Assembly (NCBI GenBank): GCA_018389105.1
Contig: JACATO010000609.1
Location: forward strand, 372,001-436,000
Reading direction: 5' to 3'
Origin: Nautilus pompilius
Taxonomy: Eukaryota; Mollusca; Cephalopoda; Nautilida; Nautilidae
Length of the DNA stretch: 64,000 nucleotides
A program made the position numbers and the translations under genes. Of the stretch, positions 1-12,900 are shown piece by piece. The notes under the pieces are model-generated. The model did not search any database. It was not told the origin of the DNA and was given only the letters and a program-made list of their open reading frames with translations. Positions within the stretch are counted from its first letter, which is position 1. The number at the start of each line of letters is the position of its first letter.

Positions 1-3000
1 GTGAGTTTGTTACAAATTAGCCAACTTGATAGAAGAACGTGCTGTTGAGAATCATTACTGGAGCATAAGATTAATTTGATAAAAACTGTGATCACTTTTC
101 AGGAGCGGTGCTCGGGCTGTTGCTGTCAGTCATGAAAAAAGTAATTCAGGTTGACAGCGACAAATCTTTCTAGTCGAAAAGTTCGGTTTTTCGTTTTGAT
201 ATTTTTTAAAATAAAAATGCAAAATGGCTTGAATCAGTGCCATTAATATAAGTCTGTTGGATAAATAAGCAAGCCGATTTTATTAAAAAGTCGAGTAATA
301 ATTTATTGGTTACCTCCCCCCTTTTACCGGTGTAAAGGTTACTTTTCTCCTCTGGTACCTTGTGTATATTTCCAGAAGTTACTTTTGGAAAACACCGCTT
401 GGGTCGCTGTTTGTCTCATATTCTGTCTAAGTTCTCTGGATGATTGGAGCTTAAATAAATAAATAAATACATTTGTTAGTTAAGAAAAAAAAAAAAAAGT
501 TTTCACTTTTTCTAAATTTTGAAACAAAGTTTACTGCAGAAATAAACATAATGAATAGAATTTAATTAAAAAAACAAAACGTAGCAAAAAAGTGCAATAA
601 ATATTTCTTGTTCCACTGGAATTGTTGTTGTTTTTTTTTTTTTAAATAAGTATAAAACTACTTAATTCTGCAAAAAGGTAAACCGTTTTTATTTCAGATC
701 AAGGAAAATCTGTCGAGTTTAGGATCAGGTGAAAAGAATGACTAGAATCACTAACCACCTTATTTTAATATACTGGGAAAAGATGTATGGTTCATTATGT
801 ATTGAACTTTTTGAAAAAAGATTAATTATCTATATTTGTCAAGAAAACTGTGACTATTTTAAGTATTTATATAGCGTTGACATTTTAAATTTGTTAATTT
901 TGACTTTAATAGACAAGATTTGCATAAAATCAGTTATAATTTAATATTGGTTTTGCAGAATGCGTTAATTAAAATGGCAACATGAAGGCTACTTAGGTTT
1001 GTTGGAGTTGCTGTAATTTTTCCAAGATACAAAAGTGCCCAAAATTTCTGGAAATATCTGCAGCCAGCAGCAGTTTAATTTTTGTAGATGCTCTAGTCTA
1101 GTAAAAAAAAAATTTTTGTTTTTTTTTTTTAAATGAGAAATATTATGGTAAATGAGCAGTGATTACTTTGCTGCCCAAATTGCTTTATAGCGAATTACTG
1201 TTCTTGCCTGTTTATGCTGCCCAACACCTTTCTGCCCATCTGATGTAGTAGTGCCTGGGAAAAGAGTTGTCATGTATTTAGTAAATTCTCATTTGTTTTG
1301 TGGTGAAAATGGAAAAAAAGACTAATTTTGTTTGTAGGCCACTCTGTGTTATTCACAAGGATGACTTAGTATGAATGAATAGTCATGAGTGTGGTAGGAT
1401 CTGGAACTATTTGAACAGTTAATTAAAATGCTGAGAGAAAACTCTGAAATATATATAAGGGAATGTAGTAAATTTTAGAAAAAGAAAAAAATATAAGAAA
1501 TTTTTGTTGATGAATAACTTATTTTAAAGAAATCCTGTGGAACATAACTACCATAAAAGGCTAAGTAGTTTTGATTTGGGGATCTGCTTAAGTATTGAGG
1601 GGTTCATTCCATAATCCTTACCCATGCATTAAAGTTTACCTAACGTCATTTGAAAGAATTTTTATATAAAATATCGACTAATTGATTACTCAAATAGAAC
1701 AATGGTCACTGCACAATTAAAATTAAATTTACTGCTACATTTTAAAAGTTATTTCATGTTTTAAAAATGATTTGACTTCATTAGTCTAATACATTCACAC
1801 CTCATTAAACTTTCAGTGTCTGTTTTTTTTGTGAACTTTTCTGCTGGATGTGTGTGGTTGAATTGACCTCATTTAACTCCATATCATTGCTGCTGTGTTG
1901 TTGTAAGATAACTATTCTAGGTGAGTGAACCTCCCTTAGGCAGTGATAGTAATTAGTAGCTTAGATTAGCCCAGTTTTGAAAGATTCCTCATCTACATAA
2001 TGTCAACTATTAATAAAAGTTGCTATTGAAGTTTAAAGTATAATTTTAGCACTCTGCCTAAAGTATTTCAGATCCTCCTGTAGTCTTAACTATCAACATT
2101 TAACAAATGGAGTTTTCTGATGGAAAAGTTAAAATCCTAAAATTATAAAAATATGCACATTTTTTTGATTCACCAGTTTTAATTAAAACCCTAAAATATT
2201 CATTCTTTCTTTTTAAATTTAAAATAAAAACCTGACTTAGCATGTTCAGTTTAAATGTTATTTAAACATGCTAATGCCATGCTGAGGATGCAAGCTTAAT
2301 TTTGATAACACAACAATAATTGATGTTATTTTCTTAGAACTTTTAGAAAAGTTGCTTGTTTAGATAATTCCATGGATATTTTTGTAGAATCTTATTGGTA
2401 GTGGTACTGTTGTACTAGACATACTTTTTGGTGCTTTATCATGCATATCATTTTGAGGTGGTGGAAAAAACTTGATAAAATTGACCAGTGCATTGTCTAC
2501 TCTGTTCAGAGTTTGGTAACTAGATTCTGTGTAGTAATTGCTGACGTTCACAATGCTTTGTCATTTGATTTTGACGACTAACGATACTTAGAGCTTACAT
2601 TTAAACAATTTTACATAACATTTTATTCTTTCTCTTTTCTATCACATTATAATGTGAAGGAAAATGGCTTAAGTGATAATTCCACATTTGAAGATCTGGG
2701 GCCATAGAAAACATTTTCTTAATCTGTCACAGGAACACTGCTAATTCTGATTGTGCATATATATGACTCTTACAGTTAGTTACTCTGTATCTACGTGTGT
2801 ACTTCAGTATTCAAGTTCCAGTTTTTGTAGTAGTGCAATGCTCAGTTCATGATTTAGTAAAACTTTGATTTCTTACTCTGTAGCTAGGTTTGCTTGTTTA
2901 GCATTATTTTACTAAGTGAAATTTTAAGTAATAATTAGTTTTTAATTTTCACATTACAGTTGTCTTTCTTTGCTCACTTCCAAGAGTTAAGCACTGTTGT

Positions 3001-3629
3001 AGCATGATTTATAGTAGTTTACCTCTGTCTCCACTAGCTTTATAGATCTTGTGACAGAACCTTGGAAAACAAAAAGGTGTTGCCTATTTTACCATTACTG
3101 TCTAAAATGGTTGCTGTAAAACAATAATAAAAAAATGTATTTAGAGTTTAATTGATTGGAAGCAGAAGGCTTTTTAAAATGTCAGGTCTATCTTCATCGT
3201 TATTTAGGACCTACCTTTCACATCCCACCCCATGTCTGCCTGTCCTGTCTGTGGCACTCAAGAAGCAATTTGAATGTTTCAGATTGATGTAGAAAGTTCA
3301 AGTTTAAACAACTTGCAAAGCTGTTTTTTGCCAAAAATTTTGCATTTATTCAATTTTAAAAAAATATGTAAGCTCTCTGCTTCCATTACATGGATTGGCA
3401 AAGCATTCCAGGTAGATAAACTACACAATTATTAAAGAGACATTAAAATGTCTGTGAATGTGTTTTATTGCATCTACTTGTACTCCATGCAATAAATGGG
3501 TCAGACTTAAGGCAATTTTGTGTCTGTTTTAGTTTAAACTTTGAGAACTAAAAAACCATTTGTTTAATTTCCAAGTGATCAGTGCTTGCTTTTTTTTTTT
3601 TTTTCAAATCATTCAGGAAATTACATATA
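1..3629. other. A+T-rich intronic DNA, no gene seen
   Basis: After the donor-like start, the first 450 bases hold somewhat more CpG than later sequence, as is common near a first exon. The rest is A+T-rich with poly-A and poly-T runs (about 484-499, 631-645, 3591-3604). Open frames are short and show no family resemblance. I see no promoter element or repeat that I can name. Confidence 0.6.
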
Positions 3630-4425
3630 TAGAGCATACTCTTCTTGATAAGTCAAAGTTGCAGGGACCACCTCCCAAAATACTCTAAGTTATCCAAAGT
3701 TTGACTTATCAGAAATGGACTTTTAAATCTAAGTTACTGGTTTTTATTTCTTGCATTCCCATTGTTCAGGTGAGCATCTTTGGTCTTATTGGCATTTTAA
3801 AGCCATGTGGAAAGAGTATTTGGAGGAATGTAAAACTGATTTGCTGTCTGTGTTTTACTTTTTAGTCCCTTTCTGACTTCGAGAATCGCTTGATACTTTC
3901 TCTCAGTTTTGTGAGTCTGCAGTTTGTGTTTTTGTGATGCCATGTTGATGTGTGTTGGAAGACGAGTGACTCAAGGAGGGAGTTGTGCAACTTTTTACAG
4001 ATAGAATAAACTGACTTCTTATTTCTTTTAATCATATATCAAACATTCACAACTCGCACACTGTCATAATAAACACACTTTCATTATCTGACGATAAATT
4101 AGTAAAGTAATTAGTGTCATTGATGATCAGTGACTTATGAGAATAAATTCAGGATTTCTTAATAAACATGGAAAATTGCAATCAAAATCAATCAATCCAA
4201 TGTCAACTGACAAACTTTGAGTTATAAAGAGAAATTAATGTGTAATTGTACCTAAAGGGACTAAAAATGCCTTGATTGATTCCAACTTTCTGACTTGGAG
4301 AAAGTTTGAGTTATCTATAGTTTATGATGGGGGAGAGAGAGAGAGGCATTTGCCAGGACCTGTGTGTCACTTTGAGTTAAACAGTATATTTAAGTTATCT
4401 GACATCGAGTTATTGAGAGTCTACT
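3630..4425. mobile_element. Decayed pogo/Tigger-like non-autonomous element
   Basis: The two ends carry related inverted sequence of the type seen at pogo-like ends. The left end reads AGAGCATACTCTT then CTTGATAAGTCAAAGTTG. The right end, read inward on the - strand, gives AGTAGACTCTCAATAACTCG. Both inner flanks repeat an AAGTTATC / GAGTTATC motif, at 3688-3711 on the left and at about 4308-4319 and 4390-4413 on the right. That layout of repeated short motifs in subterminal DNA is typical of pogo-type MITEs. The centre, about 3725-4260, has no transposase. The ends are too diverged to show a clear TA duplication, so the borders are approximate and the family call is tentative. Confidence 0.4.
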
Positions 4426-5026
4426 ATGAACTGCACTACAATCTCTTTGACAATACCATAGACCTGAGGAACCTTTGAAGAACAACTACAGGGTATTTAC
4501 CTGAACAGTGTCCAGGAGATTCAGGGACCTTGTTTACTATTCCCATCAGATTGTAAAATATCTAGATTTGTCAGACTGACATAACTAAGCTAGACTGACT
4601 TTGGTCAGTCAATAATTTTAGTGGAATTTGAGCACATGGAGAAAGGTACATTGGTTTGAAAATCTGTTGATACAGGGAAGAAGTTTAGAAAGAAGGAATG
4701 GCAAAGGGATGTGTATGTTTTGACTTGTAAGCTAGATCTTGTTACTTTTCCTAGAGCCCTAAATGCCAGCTGATACTGTGAAGACATTCTTGAGCCTGTT
4801 GTCTGTCTTTGTTTTGAGAATCGCCCACTTGCTACTATACTAATATTCAAGTCTGACAATGCCAAACCTTGCTGTGTGGCTGCAGTGGTACATTATCTTT
4901 GACTTTTTTTAGCTATAAACTCAGTAGAACAATTTTGGAAAAATACTGGACAGTATAAGGGAGAAGAATTCTCTTGATCAGAATTTTGCTTGCATGATGA
5001 GTGGCAGAGGATACTACAGATGTATG

Positions 5027-5501
5027 CAGACCTGTCAACCTAGGAAAGATAATTCTTGAAATGTACTGGCCATTATTGCTACACAGGAGTGGATCAAATG
5101 ACTGAAGGTGTGGACCTATGGTGTTGAAATTTTGTCAATTATTACCTTCACAGTGTTCTCCTGACTTTCAGCAGTGCTTACTGTCTTTTGGCATTTGATA
5201 GTGTGCTGTGTGCTCATTACAACCAAGCTGGGAAATTCCTAAATCTCTGCTTCACTGGCTTCTTGCTATTTCTTGAAATCACAGTGGAATGTTCTAAAGT
5301 TTTAAATTGTCACCACATATTAGCCCAGGCCATTATTATAATGAAAGCAGTTCTACTCATGAAATGATCAGAATTTAACTAGTTTGATATTTTGTTTTTT
5401 AGTGAAAAAATATTACAGAATAACCCTGAATTTTTCTTGAGAACAAAACTTAAGTCACGAAATCTTGAGAAAGGGTAGACATTTGTGAGTTGGCAAGTCT
5501 G
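5027..5501. mobile_element. hAT-like MITE, about 475 bp
   Basis: The left end CAGACCTGTCAACC and the inverted right end CAGACTTGCCAACT match at 11 of 14 positions. The outermost CAG fits hAT-type termini. Immediately outside are GATGTATG on the left and GATACATA on the right; these agree at 5 of 8 positions and could be a decayed 8-bp target duplication. The interior is A+T-rich with no transposase. The terminal match and size support a non-autonomous element; the hAT assignment rests only on the end sequence and the 8-bp flank. Confidence 0.45.
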
Positions 5502-8500
5502 GATACATATTCAACATCTTTTAAGCAGTGAGGTAATCATTCATGCAAGTGAAGGTCATGTGATATTGGTGTTATTGAGCTTTCAGAGCATTCTTTGTAA
5601 GATAAACCATCAGTATTTAACTCCTTGTGCTTTACAATGGTACCTTGGCTATTGAGGAAAAAACCTACTTCTTCCATGCAATTTTAGAAAGTAGTATAGG
5701 AAATAAACAGATGGCATCATTTAATCTATCAATTTCCAAAATACTGGTGCTTTGTTACATTAGATTATCTTTTAGTATAGTAGTTTTACAGGAAATTTGT
5801 TTAAAGAAAAATCTGATGGTGCTTGTTTTAGTGTATATGAATACCTTGAAAAATCTGGGTATTTACAACTTTTTGTCATGCAGATAATTAAAAAATAGGA
5901 AGTAGTGTGTGGCCCTGTGTCTTGGGCACTCAGGGGAATGTTTAGTTGGTCTTGCTGGCTGGTTGGCTGACATAATTGTGGGCTTATCAGTAAAATAATT
6001 CATCAAGTATAAAGATGGATAATTTTTAATGAAAAATTCTAATGACAAAAATTGAAAATAAACTTTTTAATGTGTGGCTTTTCAAAGACACTCTCTTGTA
6101 TTTATATACATACATAAATTAGTGCATATATTTATGTATGTATGAATATGGATATTTTTTGAGAAAGAAGTCTTGTTTTTATGCTCGAATAAATACTGAT
6201 TTTTAAAAAGCTAATTTATTTACTAGGTATAAGGAGATTCTCTATGCAAACTTTTGCCATTTTTTTGTATAGGCACTACTTTTGTAACTATATTTAAAAT
6301 AAGAGATTGAAATGGTATTTAAATAATTTACTATTTATATCTGGTTTATATTGTGTAATGTGCACAATAAATAAACAAACAATGCTTATTTGTTTGTTTT
6401 TTAGTAATAATGATAGCTATTATCCTTAATGGTTATTCTGATGACCTACACCTTCTGTCTTATTGCCATCTAAAAGTATTAGTGCTGAGTTTAAATAGAC
6501 ATGCACTTCTGTTGTGGCAGCTATGTGTATTGTCTTACAAAGAATATGTCACTTGTACAAGATACATTATTTGTAGGGGGAAAGGATGGTTTGACATGAC
6601 CATCAGAAGATTGATGTTTGTTTGTTTGTGTGTGGTGGTAGGTTGGGTTTGCCTCCTGTACTATGGCTGAACTGAAACCTGACACCAGTTTTCTCATAGG
6701 TATTGATCGCCTTTTCAGGTGGCACAGATTATTCTGACCTCTGAGTTAAAAGTAGACAATAGACATTACTTTAGTAATTAGTTTTTAAATTTGATTAAGT
6801 GTAGTTTTTAGAAGGTAGGAAGCTATGATGGCTTATGCAAAACAAAGCTCTCCTGGGAATGATAGTTTAAATTGATTAACAATATCACTACCAATTTATT
6901 TATTATTTTACTACTATAATAATTTTTTTTAAAACATTTTACCATCTTGTGACTCCAACATTACTAACTATAGAAAAATCGTTAAAAATATGTTTTTTCA
7001 TGCACTAAAAAGCCCATAATTATTTTAAAACCTTTCAGGACCTCTTCTTTATATTCAGTCTACTCTCCCAGTCTTTAAAATGTGGAAACAAGTGCTGGTC
7101 TTAAATTTATTTCAGTAAGAAATCCAATTTTTTGATAATAAAAGTTAATTAATTATAATATCATAGTGCTATTACTGTTATTGGTCTGAATTTTAGTTAA
7201 AATAGCCATGCAGTATTTCTTAAAATGTTTTTCTAAACTTCTCACAGGAAAAAATACTGTACCAGCAATTAGCTGCTCTGATGCTAATTGTTACGTGTAG
7301 GGTGTAACTTTCATGTATGTAAACTGACATGTGAAGGACACAGAGCTCAGCCAATAACAACTAGTTTAGCATGTATACATAACTGTATCCTTTTGATCTT
7401 CTTTCTTAGAAGCATTTTGGTGATCTCAGTATAATTGGTGGAATAAAAATGTTCATGTGTATAGAGAAAGGCACTGGATATCTGGTGCAATGCCTGATGT
7501 ATGCCCCATGCTCTATGGCTGCTGTGCATACATATGCTTGGCTGTGTGTGAACACATGCATCAAAAAGCGTAATGGATAAATTATTTATAAGCTTATAAA
7601 TTGCTGCTTGCTCATAGAAGGAATTGTAATTTGTATTTGTATCCTATACTTTATGCATCATAAGAGCTTGATGATGGGGCGGCAAGCTTTGTTTGATTAT
7701 AACAGAATTAATTTCTGCACATTTTGAGGCAACAGTGCAGAGCACCTGTCAGAAGTTGTTTGTTTTTTTTTAAAATACTTGTTTAGACACTTAAGCCATA
7801 AGATAACATTTGTTATGTTATTTAATTCCAAAGAGGGTAATTATTCCTTAATACAGCTATAGATAGAATGTTAGAAGACAGGGAAGTTTTACATTCTGTT
7901 GGTTACCGGTCAGGTTTTCTCCGTTGTTACGAACAAGTGCACAGTATCGTTTGATTTAATTCATTAGTTGTCGCAATATATGGCGTGCTATGCTTCTCTT
8001 AGATTGCCAGATGTGAGATTAGGGTTTAATTTGAACATCATTTAAGCATCATGTCTCTACTACACAATTTAATAAATAAAAAAGAAAATACAACTTCTCT
8101 TAAAATATTATTTGGTCAAGATAAATTGCAGCAACAAGAGAATTATGGACTATTAAAAAAAATACCATGGAAATTTATGGTCGGTCAGTTTATTTAGACC
8201 TGTATAGTAGAGCCATGTGTGCTGGGCTGGTTATCAGTTTTACTCTGTTCTTGAAGTTAATATTTTCCCCCTTTAATAAACCTGATAAATGAAAGCTATT
8301 CGGTTTAATTGTTGTTCTGGTTTTACTACTTTGGCATTGTATTGGTTATACTAAGACTTACAAATATGTCACCACAACATATGAAGTGATGTATTAATCA
8401 ATTAGAATACCAGCAAGTAACTTTCCATTAATGTCATTTATTTTTATGTATCCATCTATTTTTTTTTGCTTAATGCTATTTATAAATCATTAGCGCATTT

Positions 8501-9353
8501 GAGGATTTTTTCTTTTTTTGTTTGCCTCCTTTTTATAGATTTTATTTATTTCCTAATAATTTTGTTTGTTCTTTGTCGTGCAGATTTAAAATTGGCTTAT
8601 AACGGGTAATAATTCAAGAGTCACTCTTGATAATAACGGGATATGCTTGCAATAAATTATACAATAAATAATCTTTAGAAGCTGTATTAAAATAGTAATA
8701 ATTTTGATAATAATTTTCAGAACCGTGCAGTTACTGGTATCATCACTGGTAAGAACTGGTAAGAACTGGAATTTCAGAAATATAAGATCATGTAACTTTA
8801 AAGAAAAGAAGAAAAAAGTAACTATTTAAATTTTTCTTTTTGGGCTGTGTTGGTTCCACTTGAATTCTGAGATGTTTTTCTAGATTGTCTTTTTAAGTAA
8901 ATTGATTTAAATCTGATAATCTGGTTTGGAGTGGGTTTTCCTAATTTCAGTTCCAAATTCAGTAGAATGCCCAATTTTGATATCAGTATAGAGTGGTGTT
9001 AAGTACTCGTTTTTATTTTTATACGTTTTTAAAATTAAATGCTTATAAAAGATGATGCTAAAAAGTTTAGCTTTGGGTCTATGATCAGCAGGGCTTTTAT
9101 GCAGCTAGAGAGATAAGTCTCTTAATTCTGTATTAAAAAAACAAAAAGCTAATGCGATGATTAAAATTCTTAATAAATTGCTGGACCTGCTTGTGCATCT
9201 GCTGCCCCCAGCGCCCAGATCTGAAGCATGTGTTTTAACAAAAAGGAACTTGGTAGATATAGATAAATTTGAAGTTTTAGCATGCATGTTAAATTTTGAA
9301 AGATTTGCTGCTATTATCATTTTGTCTACCGGTTTATCCACCTTCTTGGTGTA
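5502..9353. other. A+T-rich intronic DNA, no gene seen
   Basis: Only short chance open frames occur here, and none shows motif content or splice-flanked G+C-rich character. A small CpG-containing patch lies at about 7900-8000. A local 11-base duplication (ACTGGTAAGA repeated) lies at 8744-8769. Nothing else could be identified. Confidence 0.6.
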
Positions 9354-9952
9354 CAGTCAACCCCCGCGTAATCACGGTTCGGCATTCGCGGCCCCGGTTA
9401 TTCGCAGAATTTCCCTTAGAACCTAACTAATAATTGTTCGTGGAAACCCCTGCACATTCATGGAATCGCAAATATCTTCCGCAATTTTTTTATGGCTTTT
9501 TTCGTGGCAATATATATTTTTTCACGCTTTTTAACGCTAAATTATTAACAACAATATAATTTACTAATTTTGTAATATAAATACTAACGTAAATTCAGCA
9601 AAATATCAACATAAAATAAACGCTATCGGCTGGAGGTTTGAAAGTAGCCAATCTGAGAGCGTTATTCATTTCTCCTTGCTGCTGATTGGCTGCTGCCCAC
9701 GAGGCGCTGTCTCAGGCAGATGCAGCCCAGCATCATCCCAGTTTACCGTGTGTAGCTATCTCGAGTGTTTCGCTGAGTGTTTCTCCGAGTGTTGTATTTT
9801 TTATTAAATTATTATTATATATTTACTTATATTTTACGTTATATAATTTGATGTTTATAGGCATTTTTATGGACCACGTCCAATATTCGCGTTTTTTCAC
9901 TCTTCGCGGGTGCTCTAGGAACGTAACCCCCGCGAATACCGGGGGACAACTG
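9354..9952. mobile_element. Tigger/pogo-like MITE with TA target duplication
   Basis: The element is 599 bp and flanked by TA on both sides (9352-9353 and 9953-9954), the pogo/Tigger target site. The left end reads CAGTCAACCCCCGCG. The right end, inverted, reads CAGTTGTCCCCCGGTATTCG, which closely resembles the well-known Tigger end CAGTTG-CCC-CGGTAT-CGCGG. Subterminal blocks on both sides repeat CGCGG, ATTCGC and TTCGCGG words, so the two ends are strongly G+C- and CpG-rich against an A+T-rich middle. There is no transposase reading frame, so it must have been mobilised by an enzyme from an autonomous relative. The retained CpGs suggest it is younger than most repeats in this intron. Confidence 0.8.
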
Positions 9953-12900
9953 TATACCTAACACTGTACAATGGGCATAAAGTTTATTTTTTCTATTTGT
10001 GCTCCTATGAATACAGAAGAAGTAATCATTAATTTAGTAAAGTTAGAATACAGTTTGCTATTTTCTCTGATTCTTCTGTGCCTATTTATCACCATTGCAG
10101 ATTCTGTGAAACTGTATTGCTATCATTACTTAAAATATTCTCAGGAGATCTTACAGTCAAAGGAATTTACTGCTATACTTAGTAAAGAAAAAAAAAGAAG
10201 TTACAACTGGAAAATGATAGCTACTTGTTCAGGATGCATAAATTGTGTAAAAAGTTTTTAGGTGGGGAAGGGGTTAATGTATACTTAAGGTGTGCACCTG
10301 GCTAATTGAGGTCTCTGAGAGCAAAGTGAGGGTTTTGATGCCAGAGCTTTGCTTGCTTTTGCAGACCATAAATAAATATATATTTAGAATGCATAGTTGT
10401 CGCAAAGATCGCTAGAATGATGTTGTCAAATTCTTTAACTGTTTCCTTGTTTTGTAATAAGATTTGTAAGTGGGAAAATGGTGAGGAGTCCCACCAACCA
10501 GAACCTTACTGCTGCAGGCACAAGGTTAGTGATAACCTAACATCAGAAATGTTACATCATTGGCGGCACAACTGCAAAGGTTTTTGTTCCCTCTCTCAAG
10601 CATTAAAGTTGTGAATTAGGAGACCATTATGTCTGTCTGCCTGGTGTTCAGTGTAACAGTCAGCAGATAAAAAAAAAGAAAAAGAAAAGGCCACTGGATG
10701 AATGGATTTAAAATCTTGTGGGTTCTTTACTTTCAGAACTTAACCAATGCTAAGTATCACTCATTCTTAACTGATGGCGGTGCTCTTATTTTGGAATGTG
10801 TCATCATTATTCTAAAATGGATATAGTTGTCCTCTTTGTCAGGCAGTGTGCATTGTCAGAAAATATCCTTATATAAGGTGTTTCATTTTCTGTAATACAT
10901 CAGCTTAGTGAGGTGGTGGGGGGGGGACCCAAGCTTTCTTCAAAACTATATTCCAACACATTCATTATACTGAGCTATTGTTGCTATGTTGTCAGAATAT
11001 TCTAGAATTCCAGCAGAGGTTTTCAGTATGCCTTGTTTTGCGCGCACTTCTAGATGGATGCCACAAGCTACGGACTGTCAGTTACATATGTAAAGATGAA
11101 AACTAATGTTGTATTGTTTTTCATGGATTATTCTATTATTTCTTATTACATTTTGTAAGGTGAGCAGGAAATATGACTGGGATAGTGTAGATGTTGAATC
11201 ATTACAGGGTTGACCAAGACTTGGGGGGGGGGGAATCCCCCCTGGATAAGTGGGCTTGTTTAGTTTGGCTAAAATGTTGACAATGCTGCTGAAACTGAGT
11301 AAGGTCAAGAGGTTAGCAGTATTAAAGAAGAAAAAAAAAATGGTTTGGTGTGGTGTGGTATTACCTTGGGATCAAATTGAAATTGCATTGGCTGGTCCAT
11401 AGTTGGAGGGGTGCCAACATATGCAATAACTGATATACAGGAACCTACTTTGTGAAATAATTGACTGGCTTTATTGATATCTTCATATTTATTGATATTT
11501 ATATTTTATTGACATTTTCATGAGGAAAGCTAACAAAATTAATTATAATTACTCCTCTTGTTTTGAAAATGTGAGTGGTGAATAGATTATAAGCGGTATC
11601 AATATTTAAAAGTAAAATTTTATGCGTGTACTCACGAAATCAATTTATTTAATAGGATGATGATCTTAAAAATTTGTGAAACTCAGAATTGAGAGGATGA
11701 AGAAGCAAGCAGAAGACTGACTGATGACAATGTCTGTCAGCTTAGCCGTTGTAAAAATCTCTCATATTTTCTGCATTAAAAAGCTACATATAACTTTCTG
11801 AAAATGAATCTTTTTGAAAAGACTAATAAATATTGCAGTGAAAAGGAAGCCGTTGCCATGAAAATCGATTAGCTTTATTCCTTAGCAGCTATTCTAAAAT
11901 AGTATCTACACTGAGTGGACAAGAAATGCCGTTTAGATAATATTAAAAAACACTACCAGAGAGCAGCAAAGAACAAAATGAAAAAAGTCTACTCAGAAAA
12001 GGTAAGTTTAGCATTCCACTTAAACAGCGTGGAATCTGTGTCTTGAATAGCTATATTTTCATTAACTATCTATCAGTATTTGAAAAATTATACAAACCTC
12101 TGGGGAAAAAAAGACAACACAACAAACAAACAATAATTCATCAACACGTAGTTCTGTGAAACTCAAAAGTGCATTTGTGATGGTCAGTGAATTTCTAGTG
12201 CTTAAAAGAAATTCTTTTGACATTAGAGGTAGATAGATGACTCTGTTAAAACATACAGGTTTTCATTCTCTCAGCTGCAATTATTAACTTTTTGTCCCGC
12301 GCAAGCGTGCTTTGACGACTGGGTTTGTTTGTGAAGGTGATTTTTGACGATTGCTCACTGTTTCCATGCAGATGTGTTTAGCTAACACGATTGCTCTGTT
12401 GTACAAGACCGGATTTCAGTGACTGTTGTGGTTTGAAACATGAAATCTAACCATATCAGTCTCATGTGCTAAAAGGATGATAAAGAACAAATATTATTTA
12501 AATGTGTTCTTTACTTGGATACTGAGTAAATTGTACTGCTCTTTAAATCAAATCAGTCAGTCTTTGTGTGTATGGTAACCAAAACCTTTTAATGATTAGA
12601 ATTGCAATGTATGCAGAATTTGTAAAAAATCCTGTGGCAGCAGTTTTTTTTTTTAATAGCAGTGGTATTTCATTTATTGAGCTTATTAAAAACAGATTAC
12701 AGTTGTAATTCCTTTTTAGTTTGTTTTAAGCAGTGTATTTATTATGTTGGCTTCTTGAAACCTAGTACCCTGACAAAGATTTTCGCTACTAGTAGTTTGT
12801 TTTTGTTTTCCTTTTTAATTACTCTTCAGTTATGTTTCTGATGACTTAGCATGTACTACTTGAAGAAAGATTCCTTACCGTGGAGAACATTCTCAACATC

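Noticed and set aside
1809-1926. Possible exon between TTTCAG and CTAG/GTGAGT
   Set aside because: The only open frame is a cysteine/leucine-rich product of T-rich sequence with no protein-like character; the donor alone is not enough.
9157-9426. Open frames on both strands at the left edge of the Tigger MITE
   Set aside because: They run into the G+C-rich terminal repeat of the element and show no protein family on either strand.
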